From the NCBI GenBank assembly GCA_002898915.1, contig BEHO01000066.1, positions 1 to 6,548 on the forward strand: a DNA stretch of 6,548 nt, read 5' to 3'. Below the pieces are notes generated by a model, which ran no database searches, had not been told where the DNA came from, and saw only the letters and a program-made list of their open reading frames with translations. The DNA comes from a bacterium HR12 (lineage in GTDB: Bacteria > Actinomycetota > UBA4738 > HRBIN12). Below, piece after piece: positions 1 to 6,324 of this stretch. Position numbers and translations under genes: made by a program. The stretch's first letter is position 1; each line of letters starts with the position of its first letter.

Positions 1-1078
1 TCCAGAACACGAACGAGATCCCCAGGAACAGCACGACGAGGGGGTTGCTGATCACGAGCATGCCGACGAGCTCGTTGTACGTGGGCGCGAAGGACATGCC
101 CGCCGCCTGCTGGAGGTCCTCCGGGGAGAGGTAGCCGAGCGCGCCGAGGAGCTCGCCGCCGGCCACCCTGGAGACGAGCGCGATCAGCACGAGCATCCAG
201 GCCGTGACGTACAGCACCGAGACCGGCATGCCGAGGAACTGCGTCTTGCGGGCCTGCCGGACCTCGCCGCCGAGGAAGCTCGAGGTGATGGCGAAGAGCA
301 CGATGTAGAGCGGCCACACCATCGAGATCAGCGTCTGGTACCAGGAGAACGGCGCGTCGGACACGAACCCCTGGCTCTTCGCGGTCTCGATGACCCGCTG
401 CGCGGCGTCGGCGGGGCCCCCGAGCGAGACGGCGTACGCGTTGAACGCCGCGACCATGCGGTCCTGGCTCGAGAACAGGAGGATCACGGCCGCCAGCACC
501 AGCCCCAGCGTCGCGATGACGAACGCGACGTTCTGGATCCGGAAGTACAGGCGGGTCCCCCGCCAGAACACGAGGCCGAAGAAAGCGATGAGCGCCGTGC
601 CGGCGAGGAAGATCCCCCAGTCGGTCGAGAACCGGTCCCCGAGCCGGATCAGGCCGTCGTTGTCGAGCGAGGCCCCGAGCATCCGGAACAGGTCGGTGAG
701 CCCGTACTGCCCGAAGAAGGCGGCCGGGATCCCCACGTAGAGGGTCATCCAGGCCACCCAGTTCCACCCGCTCACGAACCCGAGCGCGGGATGGAGCGTG
801 CGGCTGATGTAGACGTAGTCCCCGCCCGAGCGCGGCATCACCGACGCGAAGTACGCGTAGACGGTCGCCATCGGCAGCGCGATGAGGCAGGAGAGCAGCG
901 TGCCCCAGAACATGCTCGCCCCCGGGTACAGGGCGGGGACGAGGAGCAGCACGAACGCCACCCCGATCCCGATGTTCTGGTTGTTCGTGTTGTACACGAA
1001 GATGTCGAGCGGCCGGATGTCCTTCGTCAGCCCGGTCGCCTCACGGACGAACAGTCGCGGTGCCGTACCTTCGGCCAT
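1..1078 (-). CDS. APC-superfamily amino acid permease (3' end cut by window edge)
   Basis: Integral membrane transporter of the amino acid-polyamine-organocation superfamily, probably importing an amino acid or related amine across the cytoplasmic membrane. I read 359 codons with no stop before the window edge; full family members have roughly 450-550 residues, so the C-terminal helices are missing. Hydrophobic segments lie near residues 36-51, 56-80, 95-120, 153-172, 181-202, 245-268, 281-303 and 337-359. Family marks are MPRSGGDYVYISR (81-93) after the second helix and GGEVRQARKTQ (270-280), matching the GEvknPrr-type loop after helix 6. The ATG at 1078 is preceded by GAGGAGG with 5-nt spacing. 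The gene starts 15 bp after the metallophosphoesterase stop and is probably cotranscribed with it. Helix 1 is Asn-rich (residues 30-35), unlike the usual Gly-rich entry. Family assignment is firm; the substrate is unknown. Confidence 0.9.
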   Translation of the reverse strand, partial: MAEGTAPRLFVREATGLTKDIRPLDIFVYNTNNQNIGIGVAFVLLLVPALYPGASMFWGTLLSCLIALPMATVYAYFASVMPRSGGDYVYISRTLHPALGFVSGWNWVAWMTLYVGIPAAFFGQYGLTDLFRMLGASLDNDGLIRLGDRFSTDWGIFLAGTALIAFFGLVFWRGTRLYFRIQNVAFVIATLGLVLAAVILLFSSQDRMVAAFNAYAVSLGGPADAAQRVIETAKSQGFVSDAPFSWYQTLISMVWPLYIVLFAITSSFLGGEVRQARKTQFLGMPVSVLYVTAWMLVLIALVSRVAGGELLGALGYLSPEDLQQAAGMSFAPTYNELVGMLVISNPLVVLFLGISFVFW

Positions 1079-1083
1079 CGCCC

Positions 1084-1090
1084 CCTCCTC
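1084..1090 (-). promoter_or_regulatory. Ribosome binding site of the permease
   Basis: GAGGAGG on the minus strand, 5 nt before the permease ATG at 1078. It sits in the 15-bp gap after the metallophosphoesterase stop codon (1096-1094). It shows that the permease has its own strong initiation signal even though it is close behind its neighbour. Confidence 0.75.
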
Positions 1091-1093
1091 GGA

Positions 1094-2047
1094 TCACCCC
1101 GACACCAGCTGGTACGACGTCACCTTGCCCTTGCGGATCGTCACGAGCGCTCCATCCAGGACCCCCTCCCCGTACCGGCTCCCCGGGTTCAGCGACAGGG
1201 TCGAGCCGATCCGCGCCGAACCCCTCGACTCGTGGATGTGGCCGTGCAGACCGAGCAGCGGCTGGTGCTCGCGGAGCACCGCCGCGACGCTCGCGCTGCC
1301 CACCGGGACCATCTGGATCTCGCCCCCCGCCTGGACCGGCCGGAGGTCCTCCGTGAGCAGCGGCGCCCAGTCCAGACCCGACCCGTGGGGCGGCACGTGC
1401 AGGTTGAACAGGGCCGGCTTGGTGCCCGAGAGCCCCGGCAGCATGGCGCGGATCTTCTCCCCCAGCTCCTCGTCGGAGCACTCCCGAGGGCTGTGCCAAG
1501 GGGTGGGGTTGGCCCAGCCCAGGCTGATCATCTCGAGCTGGCCGCCCGCGATCTCCACCACCCGCCCCTCGGGGTTGACGACGACCTCGCTCTCGGCGAT
1601 CACGTCCTCCACGCCGAACTCGTCGTCGTTGCCCGGCATGACGTAGACCTCCACCCCGGTGCCGCGGAGGCGCTCGTCGGCGAGCTCGATCCAGCGGGCG
1701 AGGTGCGCCCGCATCTGCTCGGAGAAGACCGAGCGCATGTAGGCGTGGTCCCGCTCGAACCGCTCGTACTCGTCCTCGTCGCACACGTACGGGTACATGC
1801 CGTTCGTGCGCAGGATGTCCTTCAGCCGCTCGAGCTCCTCCTCGGTCTCGGCGCGACGCACCTCGCCGAGGATCCGGCCGACCCATCCCCCGCCGCGACG
1901 CACGATCGGCCCGAGGACCTTCCCGGTCACGTCGCCCCCGAGGATCAGCACGTCGGCGCCGTAGAACTTGGCGGCGTTCAGGAACTTCCGCCAGCACCGC
2001 TCGGACCCGTGGATGTCCGCCGCGTAGTAGATCGTCGTCTGCGCCAC
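1094..2047 (-). CDS. Calcineurin-like metallophosphoesterase
   Basis: Predicted cytoplasmic metal-dependent phosphoesterase of 317 residues; no signal peptide or membrane segment is visible. The dinuclear-metal motifs occur in family order: D11-I-H13, GGD39, GN140-D141, H217 followed by H221, and G269-H270-I-H272. The stretch between GGD39 and GN140 is about 100 residues long. Most of it (roughly 60-130) is charged and helix-like, and may form a cap over the active site. I chose the GTG at 2047 because GAGG lies 7 nt upstream and the first beta strand (TIYYAADIH) begins at once. A longer reading frame back to 2164 would run through the promoter and operator described below. It is the first gene of the second transcription unit, followed by the permease. 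Substrate unknown: a nucleotide, cyclic nucleotide or phosphodiester are all possible. Fold assignment is firm, biological role is not. Confidence 0.88.
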   Translation of the reverse strand: MAQTTIYYAADIHGSERCWRKFLNAAKFYGADVLILGGDVTGKVLGPIVRRGGGWVGRILGEVRRAETEEELERLKDILRTNGMYPYVCDEDEYERFERDHAYMRSVFSEQMRAHLARWIELADERLRGTGVEVYVMPGNDDEFGVEDVIAESEVVVNPEGRVVEIAGGQLEMISLGWANPTPWHSPRECSDEELGEKIRAMLPGLSGTKPALFNLHVPPHGSGLDWAPLLTEDLRPVQAGGEIQMVPVGSASVAAVLREHQPLLGLHGHIHESRGSARIGSTLSLNPGSRYGEGVLDGALVTIRKGKVTSYQLVSG

Positions 2048-2054
2048 GTCCCTG

Positions 2055-2058
2055 CCTC
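2055..2058 (-). promoter_or_regulatory. Ribosome binding site of the metallophosphoesterase
   Basis: GAGG on the minus strand, 7 nt before the GTG at 2047. It supports this internal start over the longer reading frame that opens at 2164. Confidence 0.6.
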
Positions 2059-2073
2059 GGTCCACCCGCCGGA

Positions 2074-2091
2074 ACCTATCAAGTGATAGGT
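2074..2091. promoter_or_regulatory. 18-bp inverted repeat, likely operator (tetO-like half-sites)
   Basis: The plus strand reads ACCTATCA-AG-TGATAGGT: two perfect 8-bp arms around a 2-bp centre. One mismatch further out, two more G-C pairs (2071-2072 with 2093-2094) continue the symmetry. It is AT-rich against a very GC-rich background. It lies 27-44 bp before the metallophosphoesterase GTG and 15 bp beyond the -10 hexamer, so it would cover about +9 to +26 of the transcript. A dimeric repressor bound here would block transcription. From memory, the Tn10 tet operator core is CTATCAGTGATAG; the half-sites CTATCA/TGATAG are the same but the centre is 2 bp here instead of 1. No regulator gene is in the window. 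It could also form a short RNA hairpin in the leader, but an 8-bp stem with a 2-nt loop is sterically poor. Confidence 0.7.
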
Positions 2092-2105
2092 CCCACGAGG
2101 GCCGC

Positions 2106-2134
2106 ATGGTACGGCGAAGCGCGGCGCCGGTCAA
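2106..2134 (-). promoter_or_regulatory. Sigma70-type promoter for metallophosphoesterase-permease unit
   Basis: On the minus strand, TTGACC (2134-2129) and TACCAT (2111-2106) are separated by 17 bp. These match the -35 and -10 consensus at 5 of 6 and 4 of 6 positions. Transcription would begin near 2099, giving a leader of about 50 nt before the GTG at 2047 with the inverted repeat inside it. It is the only sizeable intergenic gap in the window. Assigned by eye from consensus; no transcript data. Confidence 0.62.
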
Positions 2135-2150
2135 GTCCCGGGGGATCGCG

Positions 2151-2183
2151 GTCGGCCGCGCCACCGCGCCGGCGTCGGCCGAC
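2151..2183 (-). terminator. GC-rich hairpin after the M24 gene, possible terminator
   Basis: An inverted repeat begins 8 nt past the M24 stop. Outer arms GTCGGCC/GGCCGAC (7 bp) and inner arms CGCC/GGCG (4 bp) are separated by a 2/1-nt bulge, with an 8-nt loop. It lies between the stop codon and the -35 box of the next promoter, where a terminator would be expected. No T-run follows on the minus strand, so it is not a classical intrinsic terminator. GC-rich genomes also produce such hairpins by chance. Confidence 0.35.
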
Positions 2184-2191
2184 GAGGTCGC

Positions 2192-3355
2192 TCAGGCCGT
2201 CGCGTAGCCGGCGTCGGTGAGGCGCCGGAGACCGTCGCGCTCCACCACGTAGTCGTCCTCGACCTTCAGCACGACCGGCCGCCCGTCGACCTCCACGGCC
2301 GTCTCCGGCTCGAGGGCGATGACCATCCCCTCGGCGAGCATCTGGTCCCGGTCCATCCGATCCGCCCGGTGGATCGTCGGCAGCTCGCAGGCCCGGAGCC
2401 CGATCCCGTGTCCCACCGAGTACGGCGTGATCGGCAGCCCCTGGCGCTCGAGGTAGCCGTTGACCGCCGCCTGGATCTCGGAGGCCCGAACGCCCGGCCG
2501 CGCCGTCTCCTCCCCGATCCGGTGGGCCTCCAGGAGGCGCCGGTACGCGGCTCGGATCGCGGCCGGCGGCTCTCCGACGAAGCCGACCCGCGCCATGTCC
2601 GAGGCGTAGCCGCCCGCGCCGTAGCAGCCGATGTCGAAGAAGAAGGCCTCGCCCTCGCGCAGCTCGTTGCCGACGGCGAACCAGGTGCCGCTGCCCCGGC
2701 GCACGTTGCAGAGGGAGTGCGAGAGGTACTCGACCCCGGCACGCTGCAGGGACGCCATCGCGGCGGCGAGCACGTCGTGGTCGAGCGCGCCGGGCCGGGC
2801 CGCGGCGAGCGCGGCCTCCGCCGCCCGCGCGTTCACCGCGCTCGCGGCCTCGAGGAGCCGGATCTCCAGGGCGTCCTTGCGGAGCCGAAGGTCGTACAGC
2901 TCGGTCGCGATGCCGCGGAAGGTCGTCTCCGGCAGCTCGGCGCGGATCCCCTCGAGCAGGTCCGAGGCGAGCAGGTCCACCCCCACGCGGCGGGCGCCCC
3001 GCTCGCGCAGGACCCCCGCGAGCGCCCGCACCCAGGACGTCCGGTGCGACAGGGCCGGCGCCCAGGACGGGAGCGGGCGGAGCGAACGCACCCAGGGCCG
3101 GTCGGGCTCGGGGTCGTCCACCCGCTCGTCGACCCAGGGGACGAGGACGTCGCACGTCCCCTCGGGTCCGACCACAGCCGCGAACCAGTCGAAGCCCTCG
3201 GCGATGATCAGCGTCCGCACGTCGGTCGTGTACCGGATCGCGTCGAACGTCGTGAGCAGCAGGTGATCGAGCCCGAGGGCCGCCATGAGCTCGGCCGTCT
3301 TCCCCCACCGCTCCCGGCGCAGCTGGGCCGCGTCGAACGTCGGCCAGTCGTGCAT
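2192..3355 (-). CDS. M24-family metallohydrolase (Xaa-Pro peptidase/creatinase-like)
   Basis: Cytoplasmic 387-residue protein with the two-part architecture of Xaa-Pro dipeptidases, aminopeptidases P and creatinases. A creatinase-like N-terminal domain spans about 10-155, followed by a pita-bread catalytic domain at about 160-380. All five metal ligands are visible: D241 and D253 (in DIGCY...SDMAR), H316 (VGHGIGL), E349 (ALEPE) and E366 (KVEDD). The accessory histidines of classical aminopeptidase P are replaced: Y312 four residues before H316, C323 seven after it, and T224/W225 near the position 17 before the first Asp. SDxTR reads SDMAR, and one extra residue sits between the two aspartates. 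The start is the ATG at 3355, just after AAGGAGGGAGGG; the frame extends nine codons further but loses that site. It follows the EamA gene by 16 bp. It may hydrolyse a Xaa-Pro dipeptide or a non-peptide amide (creatinase- or ectoine hydrolase-type); the substrate cannot be fixed. Confidence 0.9.
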   Translation of the reverse strand: MHDWPTFDAAQLRRERWGKTAELMAALGLDHLLLTTFDAIRYTTDVRTLIIAEGFDWFAAVVGPEGTCDVLVPWVDERVDDPEPDRPWVRSLRPLPSWAPALSHRTSWVRALAGVLRERGARRVGVDLLASDLLEGIRAELPETTFRGIATELYDLRLRKDALEIRLLEAASAVNARAAEAALAAARPGALDHDVLAAAMASLQRAGVEYLSHSLCNVRRGSGTWFAVGNELREGEAFFFDIGCYGAGGYASDMARVGFVGEPPAAIRAAYRRLLEAHRIGEETARPGVRASEIQAAVNGYLERQGLPITPYSVGHGIGLRACELPTIHRADRMDRDQMLAEGMVIALEPETAVEVDGRPVVLKVEDDYVVERDGLRRLTDAGYATA

Positions 3356-3360
3356 CCCTC

Positions 3361-3366
3361 CCTCCT
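3361..3366 (-). promoter_or_regulatory. Ribosome binding site deciding the M24 start
   Basis: AGGAGG on the minus strand, 5 nt before the ATG at 3355. It lies in the 16-bp gap after the EamA stop (3374-3372). A further in-frame ATG at 3382 would put this site inside the coding region and overlap the upstream gene, so 3355 is the better start. Confidence 0.75.
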
Positions 3367-3371
3367 TCCCC

Positions 3372-4223
3372 CTACCCCACACCGAGCAGGACGAGCCCGC
3401 TCGCCACGAGGGCCACGCCCACGTACTGGTTGGCGACCGGGCGCTCGCCGAGCAGCAGCACCGAGAGGGCCACGGCGATGAGCGGGAACACGCAGGACGC
3501 CACGACGACGACGGACACGAAGCCCCGCTCGGCCCCGATCGCGTACGTCACGACCCCGAGCAGATCGGCGAGCCCCACGGCGAGCGCCCCCGCGACGGCG
3601 GTGGCGCGCACCGGCCCCGGAGCCGAGCCCCGTCCGAGCGCGAACCCCACCGCGGCGAGCGCCACGACCTGTCCGACCCGGGAGGACCACAGCCCGACCA
3701 CCCAGCCCACCTCCTTGCTGAGCCAGGCGAGGATGAACCCGGCCACGCCGAACAGGAAGGCCGACGCGAGCGCGAACAGGAGCCCCGGGGCCCGCTCGTG
3801 CGTCCCCTCGAGCACCCGCCGCAGGTCCGCCGAGGCGAGCATGACCCCGACCACGGTGACGATCGCGCCGGCGATCGCGGGGCCGCTCGGCCGCTCGCCG
3901 AGGAGCACGACGGCGAGGACGAGCCCGACCAGGGCGTACGCGGCCCCGATCGGCGACACCACGGCGACCGGCCCGAGCTGCAGGGCCCGGTAGTGCAGGG
4001 CGTACGCCGCCGCACCGACGAGGCCGTTCAGGACCACCCACCCGAGGACCGGCCCGAGCACCTCGATCCGGTGGCCCCCCTCGAGGAGCAGGACGGTCAT
4101 CACCCCGGCCGTGCAGAGCTGGGAGAGCAGGACCGTCCACACGCTGCCGAGGCGCCGCGCCACCACCGCCCCGCCGAAGTCCGCGAGGCCCCAGCCGAGC
4201 GCTGCGAGGAGCCCGTAGATCAC
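3372..4223 (-). CDS. EamA/DMT-superfamily transporter
   Basis: Inner-membrane protein of 283 residues, the usual length for a ten-helix drug/metabolite transporter (EamA) with two five-helix repeats. The repeats are visible directly: LLGERP occurs at residues 107-112 and again at 257-262. Each copy closes a long hydrophobic helix and is followed by another (about 113-131 and 264-282). Nearly the whole chain is hydrophobic, with a polar linker at about 132-146. Family members export or import amino acids, metabolites or nucleotide sugars; nothing here names the substrate. The GTG start at 4223 overlaps the TGA of the acyl-CoA synthetase in a GTGA junction, so translation is probably coupled. 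The nearest GAGG is 13 nt upstream, which is weak and agrees with coupling. The same frame stays open far upstream inside the synthetase gene, but only as a high-GC shadow with no membrane-like sequence. Confidence 0.9.
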   Translation of the reverse strand: MIYGLLAALGWGLADFGGAVVARRLGSVWTVLLSQLCTAGVMTVLLLEGGHRIEVLGPVLGWVVLNGLVGAAAYALHYRALQLGPVAVVSPIGAAYALVGLVLAVVLLGERPSGPAIAGAIVTVVGVMLASADLRRVLEGTHERAPGLLFALASAFLFGVAGFILAWLSKEVGWVVGLWSSRVGQVVALAAVGFALGRGSAPGPVRATAVAGALAVGLADLLGVVTYAIGAERGFVSVVVVASCVFPLIAVALSVLLLGERPVANQYVGVALVASGLVLLGVG

Positions 4224-6313
4224 GCCGGCGCTCGAGCCTCGGCGAGGGCGTCCACGGCGATCGCCCCGCGCTCCGACACGAGGAGCGGGTTGGCCTCGAG
4301 CGAGGCCAGGCGGTCCCGCAGGTCGTGGGCGGCGCGGGCGATCGCCTCCACGGCCCGAGCCACCGCGCGCAGGTCGTGCTCGTCCGGGTCGAGGCCGCAG
4401 CGGCCCGCCTGCTCCTCGACGTAGGCGCGCGCCTGCGCCGGGGTGAGCGGCGCGGCGACGAAGACGGCCGACCCCGCCTCGGCGAGCGCCCCACCCGGGC
4501 GCATCGTCACGCAGGCCCCGAAGCGCTCGTCCACCACGGCGCCGACCAGCACCTCGTGGCCGTGGACCATCTGCTGCACGAGCACCTTGGGCGAGGAGGC
4601 GCCGGCCCGTCGCGCCGCCTGGAGCACCTCGGCGGCGGCGACCTCCACGTCCGTGGGGTTCCGGAGCCCGAGCCGCACCCCGCCGAGCTTCGCCTTGTGC
4701 GGGATCTCCGCGGCCAAGGCCTTCACCGCCACGGGGAACCCGATCCGACGGGCGGCCTCGGCGGCCTCCTCGGGGGTCGAGACCGTGGCCTCCCGGGGTC
4801 GGCGCACCCCGTACAGCTCGAGGAGCCTGGCCCCCTGGACCTCGTCGAGGGGGCCGGACAACCCCCGCAGCAGCCGGAGCGCCGCCGCGCGGCTGGGGTG
4901 CGGCGGCAGGTCGGGGATCGAGCGAGCCCGGGAGGTCTGCAGGTCCACGAGGGCGCGGATCGCCCCGGTCGCGGCGTGATGGCCCTGGAGGAAGGGGAGG
5001 CGCTGCGCCCGGGTCCAGGCCTTGGCCCGCGCGTCGTACGCGAGCGGGCTCATCGCCACCGAGGCGAAGGCCACCTTCGTCTCGCGCTGCAGCTCGCGGA
5101 CGCGGTCGAGGAGGTGCTCGGCCCACACGGTCTCGTCCGGGAGGCGCGGGGGGAACGCGTCGAACGCGACGAAGCCGATGTTCGGGTCGTTCGCCAGGGC
5201 CTCGAGCGCCCCCTCGAACATCTCGGTCTCCACCGCCGCCTGGCCGGTGACGTCCAGCGGGTTGTTCTGCGAGGCGAAGGGCGGCAGGACCTCGCGGAGC
5301 CGCGCCTTCGTCGCCGCGGTGAACTCGGGGAGCGCGAGGCCCTTGGCCCCCGCCGCCTCGGCGAAGAGCGTGCAGGCCCCGCCGGACTGGAGCGCCGCGG
5401 CGATCCCGGGCGCGCGGAGCCGCCGATGGTGGCTGAGGAGCACCGCGGCCTCGAACATCGTCACCGGGTCCTCGACGATGATCGCGCCGTGGCCCCGGAG
5501 CCACGCGTCCCTGAGCGCCGTGTTCCCGGCGAGCGCGCCGGTGTGGGCCACGATCGACCGACGGGCGGCCTCGCTCCGACCCGCGGGAGCGCACACCAGG
5601 ATCGGCTTGCGCGCCCGTCGCAGCGCGTCGAGCCCGCGCTCGATCCCCTCGACGTCGCGCATCGTCTCGATGTAGGTGGCGACGAGCCTCGTGTGGGGGT
5701 CCTCCGCCGCCCAGACGAACATGTCGCCGAGCCCGATCACGGCCTCGTTCCCCACCCCGAGGATGATCCGGAGCCCGACCCCGCGGTCGGAGGCCATCTG
5801 GTTCATCGTCCAGGCCACCGTCCCCGACTGGGAGATGACGCTGATCCCGCCGGGGACGGGCTCCGGCGGAGGCGTCGTCCCGTACGGGGCGACGCGATCC
5901 ACGTAGTTCACGTACCCCTCGACGTTCGGTCCGAGCACCGGCAGGCGGTGGCGGAGGGCCTTCTCCCGCAGCTCGGCCTGGAGCGCCCTCCCCTCCTCGC
6001 CGGCCTCGGCGAAGCCGGAGGACACGACCATCACCGCGCGGACCCCGGCCTTGGCCACGTCGTCGATCATCCGCACGACCAGGCGGGCCGGGACGAGGAA
6101 CACGAGCAGGTCCACGCCCCGCGGCAGCTCGAGGGGCGAGTCCAGGCAAGGCCGGCCCCAGACCGTCTCGTACTTCGGGTTGATCGGGTACAGCTCGCCG
6201 CGGAAGCCGACGTGGCGGAGGGACCGCTCGAACTCCGGGGCCCAGGAGTCCGGCGACTCCGAGGCGCCGACGATGGCGATCGAGCGCGGCGCGAGGAGCG
6301 GCCGGAGGTCCAT
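4220..6313 (-). CDS. NDP-forming acyl-CoA synthetase, fused alpha-beta (acetate--CoA ligase family)
   Basis: Cytoplasmic 697-residue enzyme that interconverts acyl-CoA, ADP and phosphate with a free acid, CoA and ATP. Domains in order: CoA-binding Rossmann domain (about 5-130, with SIAIVGAS at 11-18), succinyl-CoA ligase-like domain (about 150-290, with SQSGT at 161-165), a second ligase domain (about 300-460), and a C-terminal ATP-grasp domain (about 480-697). The phosphohistidine is H257 in AHTGALAGN. The ATP-grasp part shows VAVKAL (K531), IPHKAKLGGV (537-546; H539 probably corresponds to the beta-chain phosphate-shuttle histidine) and EANPLLV (673-679). The usual GLGG-type loop reads RPGGALAEAG (605-614), a divergent form. 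The ATG at 6313 directly precedes the first beta strand and has GAGG 9 nt upstream; the open frame reaches 6496 but only as a shadow of the crotonase gene. It sits 11 bp after the crotonase and overlaps EamA by 4 bp. The acid substrate is unknown. Confidence 0.92.
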   Translation of the reverse strand: MDLRPLLAPRSIAIVGASESPDSWAPEFERSLRHVGFRGELYPINPKYETVWGRPCLDSPLELPRGVDLLVFLVPARLVVRMIDDVAKAGVRAVMVVSSGFAEAGEEGRALQAELREKALRHRLPVLGPNVEGYVNYVDRVAPYGTTPPPEPVPGGISVISQSGTVAWTMNQMASDRGVGLRIILGVGNEAVIGLGDMFVWAAEDPHTRLVATYIETMRDVEGIERGLDALRRARKPILVCAPAGRSEAARRSIVAHTGALAGNTALRDAWLRGHGAIIVEDPVTMFEAAVLLSHHRRLRAPGIAAALQSGGACTLFAEAAGAKGLALPEFTAATKARLREVLPPFASQNNPLDVTGQAAVETEMFEGALEALANDPNIGFVAFDAFPPRLPDETVWAEHLLDRVRELQRETKVAFASVAMSPLAYDARAKAWTRAQRLPFLQGHHAATGAIRALVDLQTSRARSIPDLPPHPSRAAALRLLRGLSGPLDEVQGARLLELYGVRRPREATVSTPEEAAEAARRIGFPVAVKALAAEIPHKAKLGGVRLGLRNPTDVEVAAAEVLQAARRAGASSPKVLVQQMVHGHEVLVGAVVDERFGACVTMRPGGALAEAGSAVFVAAPLTPAQARAYVEEQAGRCGLDPDEHDLRAVARAVEAIARAAHDLRDRLASLEANPLLVSERGAIAVDALAEARAPA

Positions 6314-6324
6314 CGCGGGTCGCC

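Noticed and set aside
791..2086. Plus-strand open frame of 431 codons across the permease and metallophosphoesterase
   Set aside because: Arg/His/Pro/Val-rich low-complexity translation with no motif, antisense to two genes with clear family motifs. Long antisense frames are expected at this GC content.
2048..2164. 39-residue N-terminal extension of the metallophosphoesterase (GTG at 2164)
   Set aside because: It would cross the promoter, the inverted repeat and the leader, has no fold-like content before the first beta strand, and the GTG at 2047 has a properly spaced ribosome site.
2369..4424. Plus-strand open frames of 370 and 379 codons over the M24 and EamA genes
   Set aside because: Their translations are charged low-complexity shadows with no recognisable domain, antisense to conserved genes.
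4224..6149. Upstream extension of the EamA frame, giving a 925-codon reading frame
   Set aside because: The part beyond 4223 is Gly/Arg/Pro-rich and non-membrane, and lies in another frame of the well-supported acyl-CoA synthetase. Only the last 283 codons are real.
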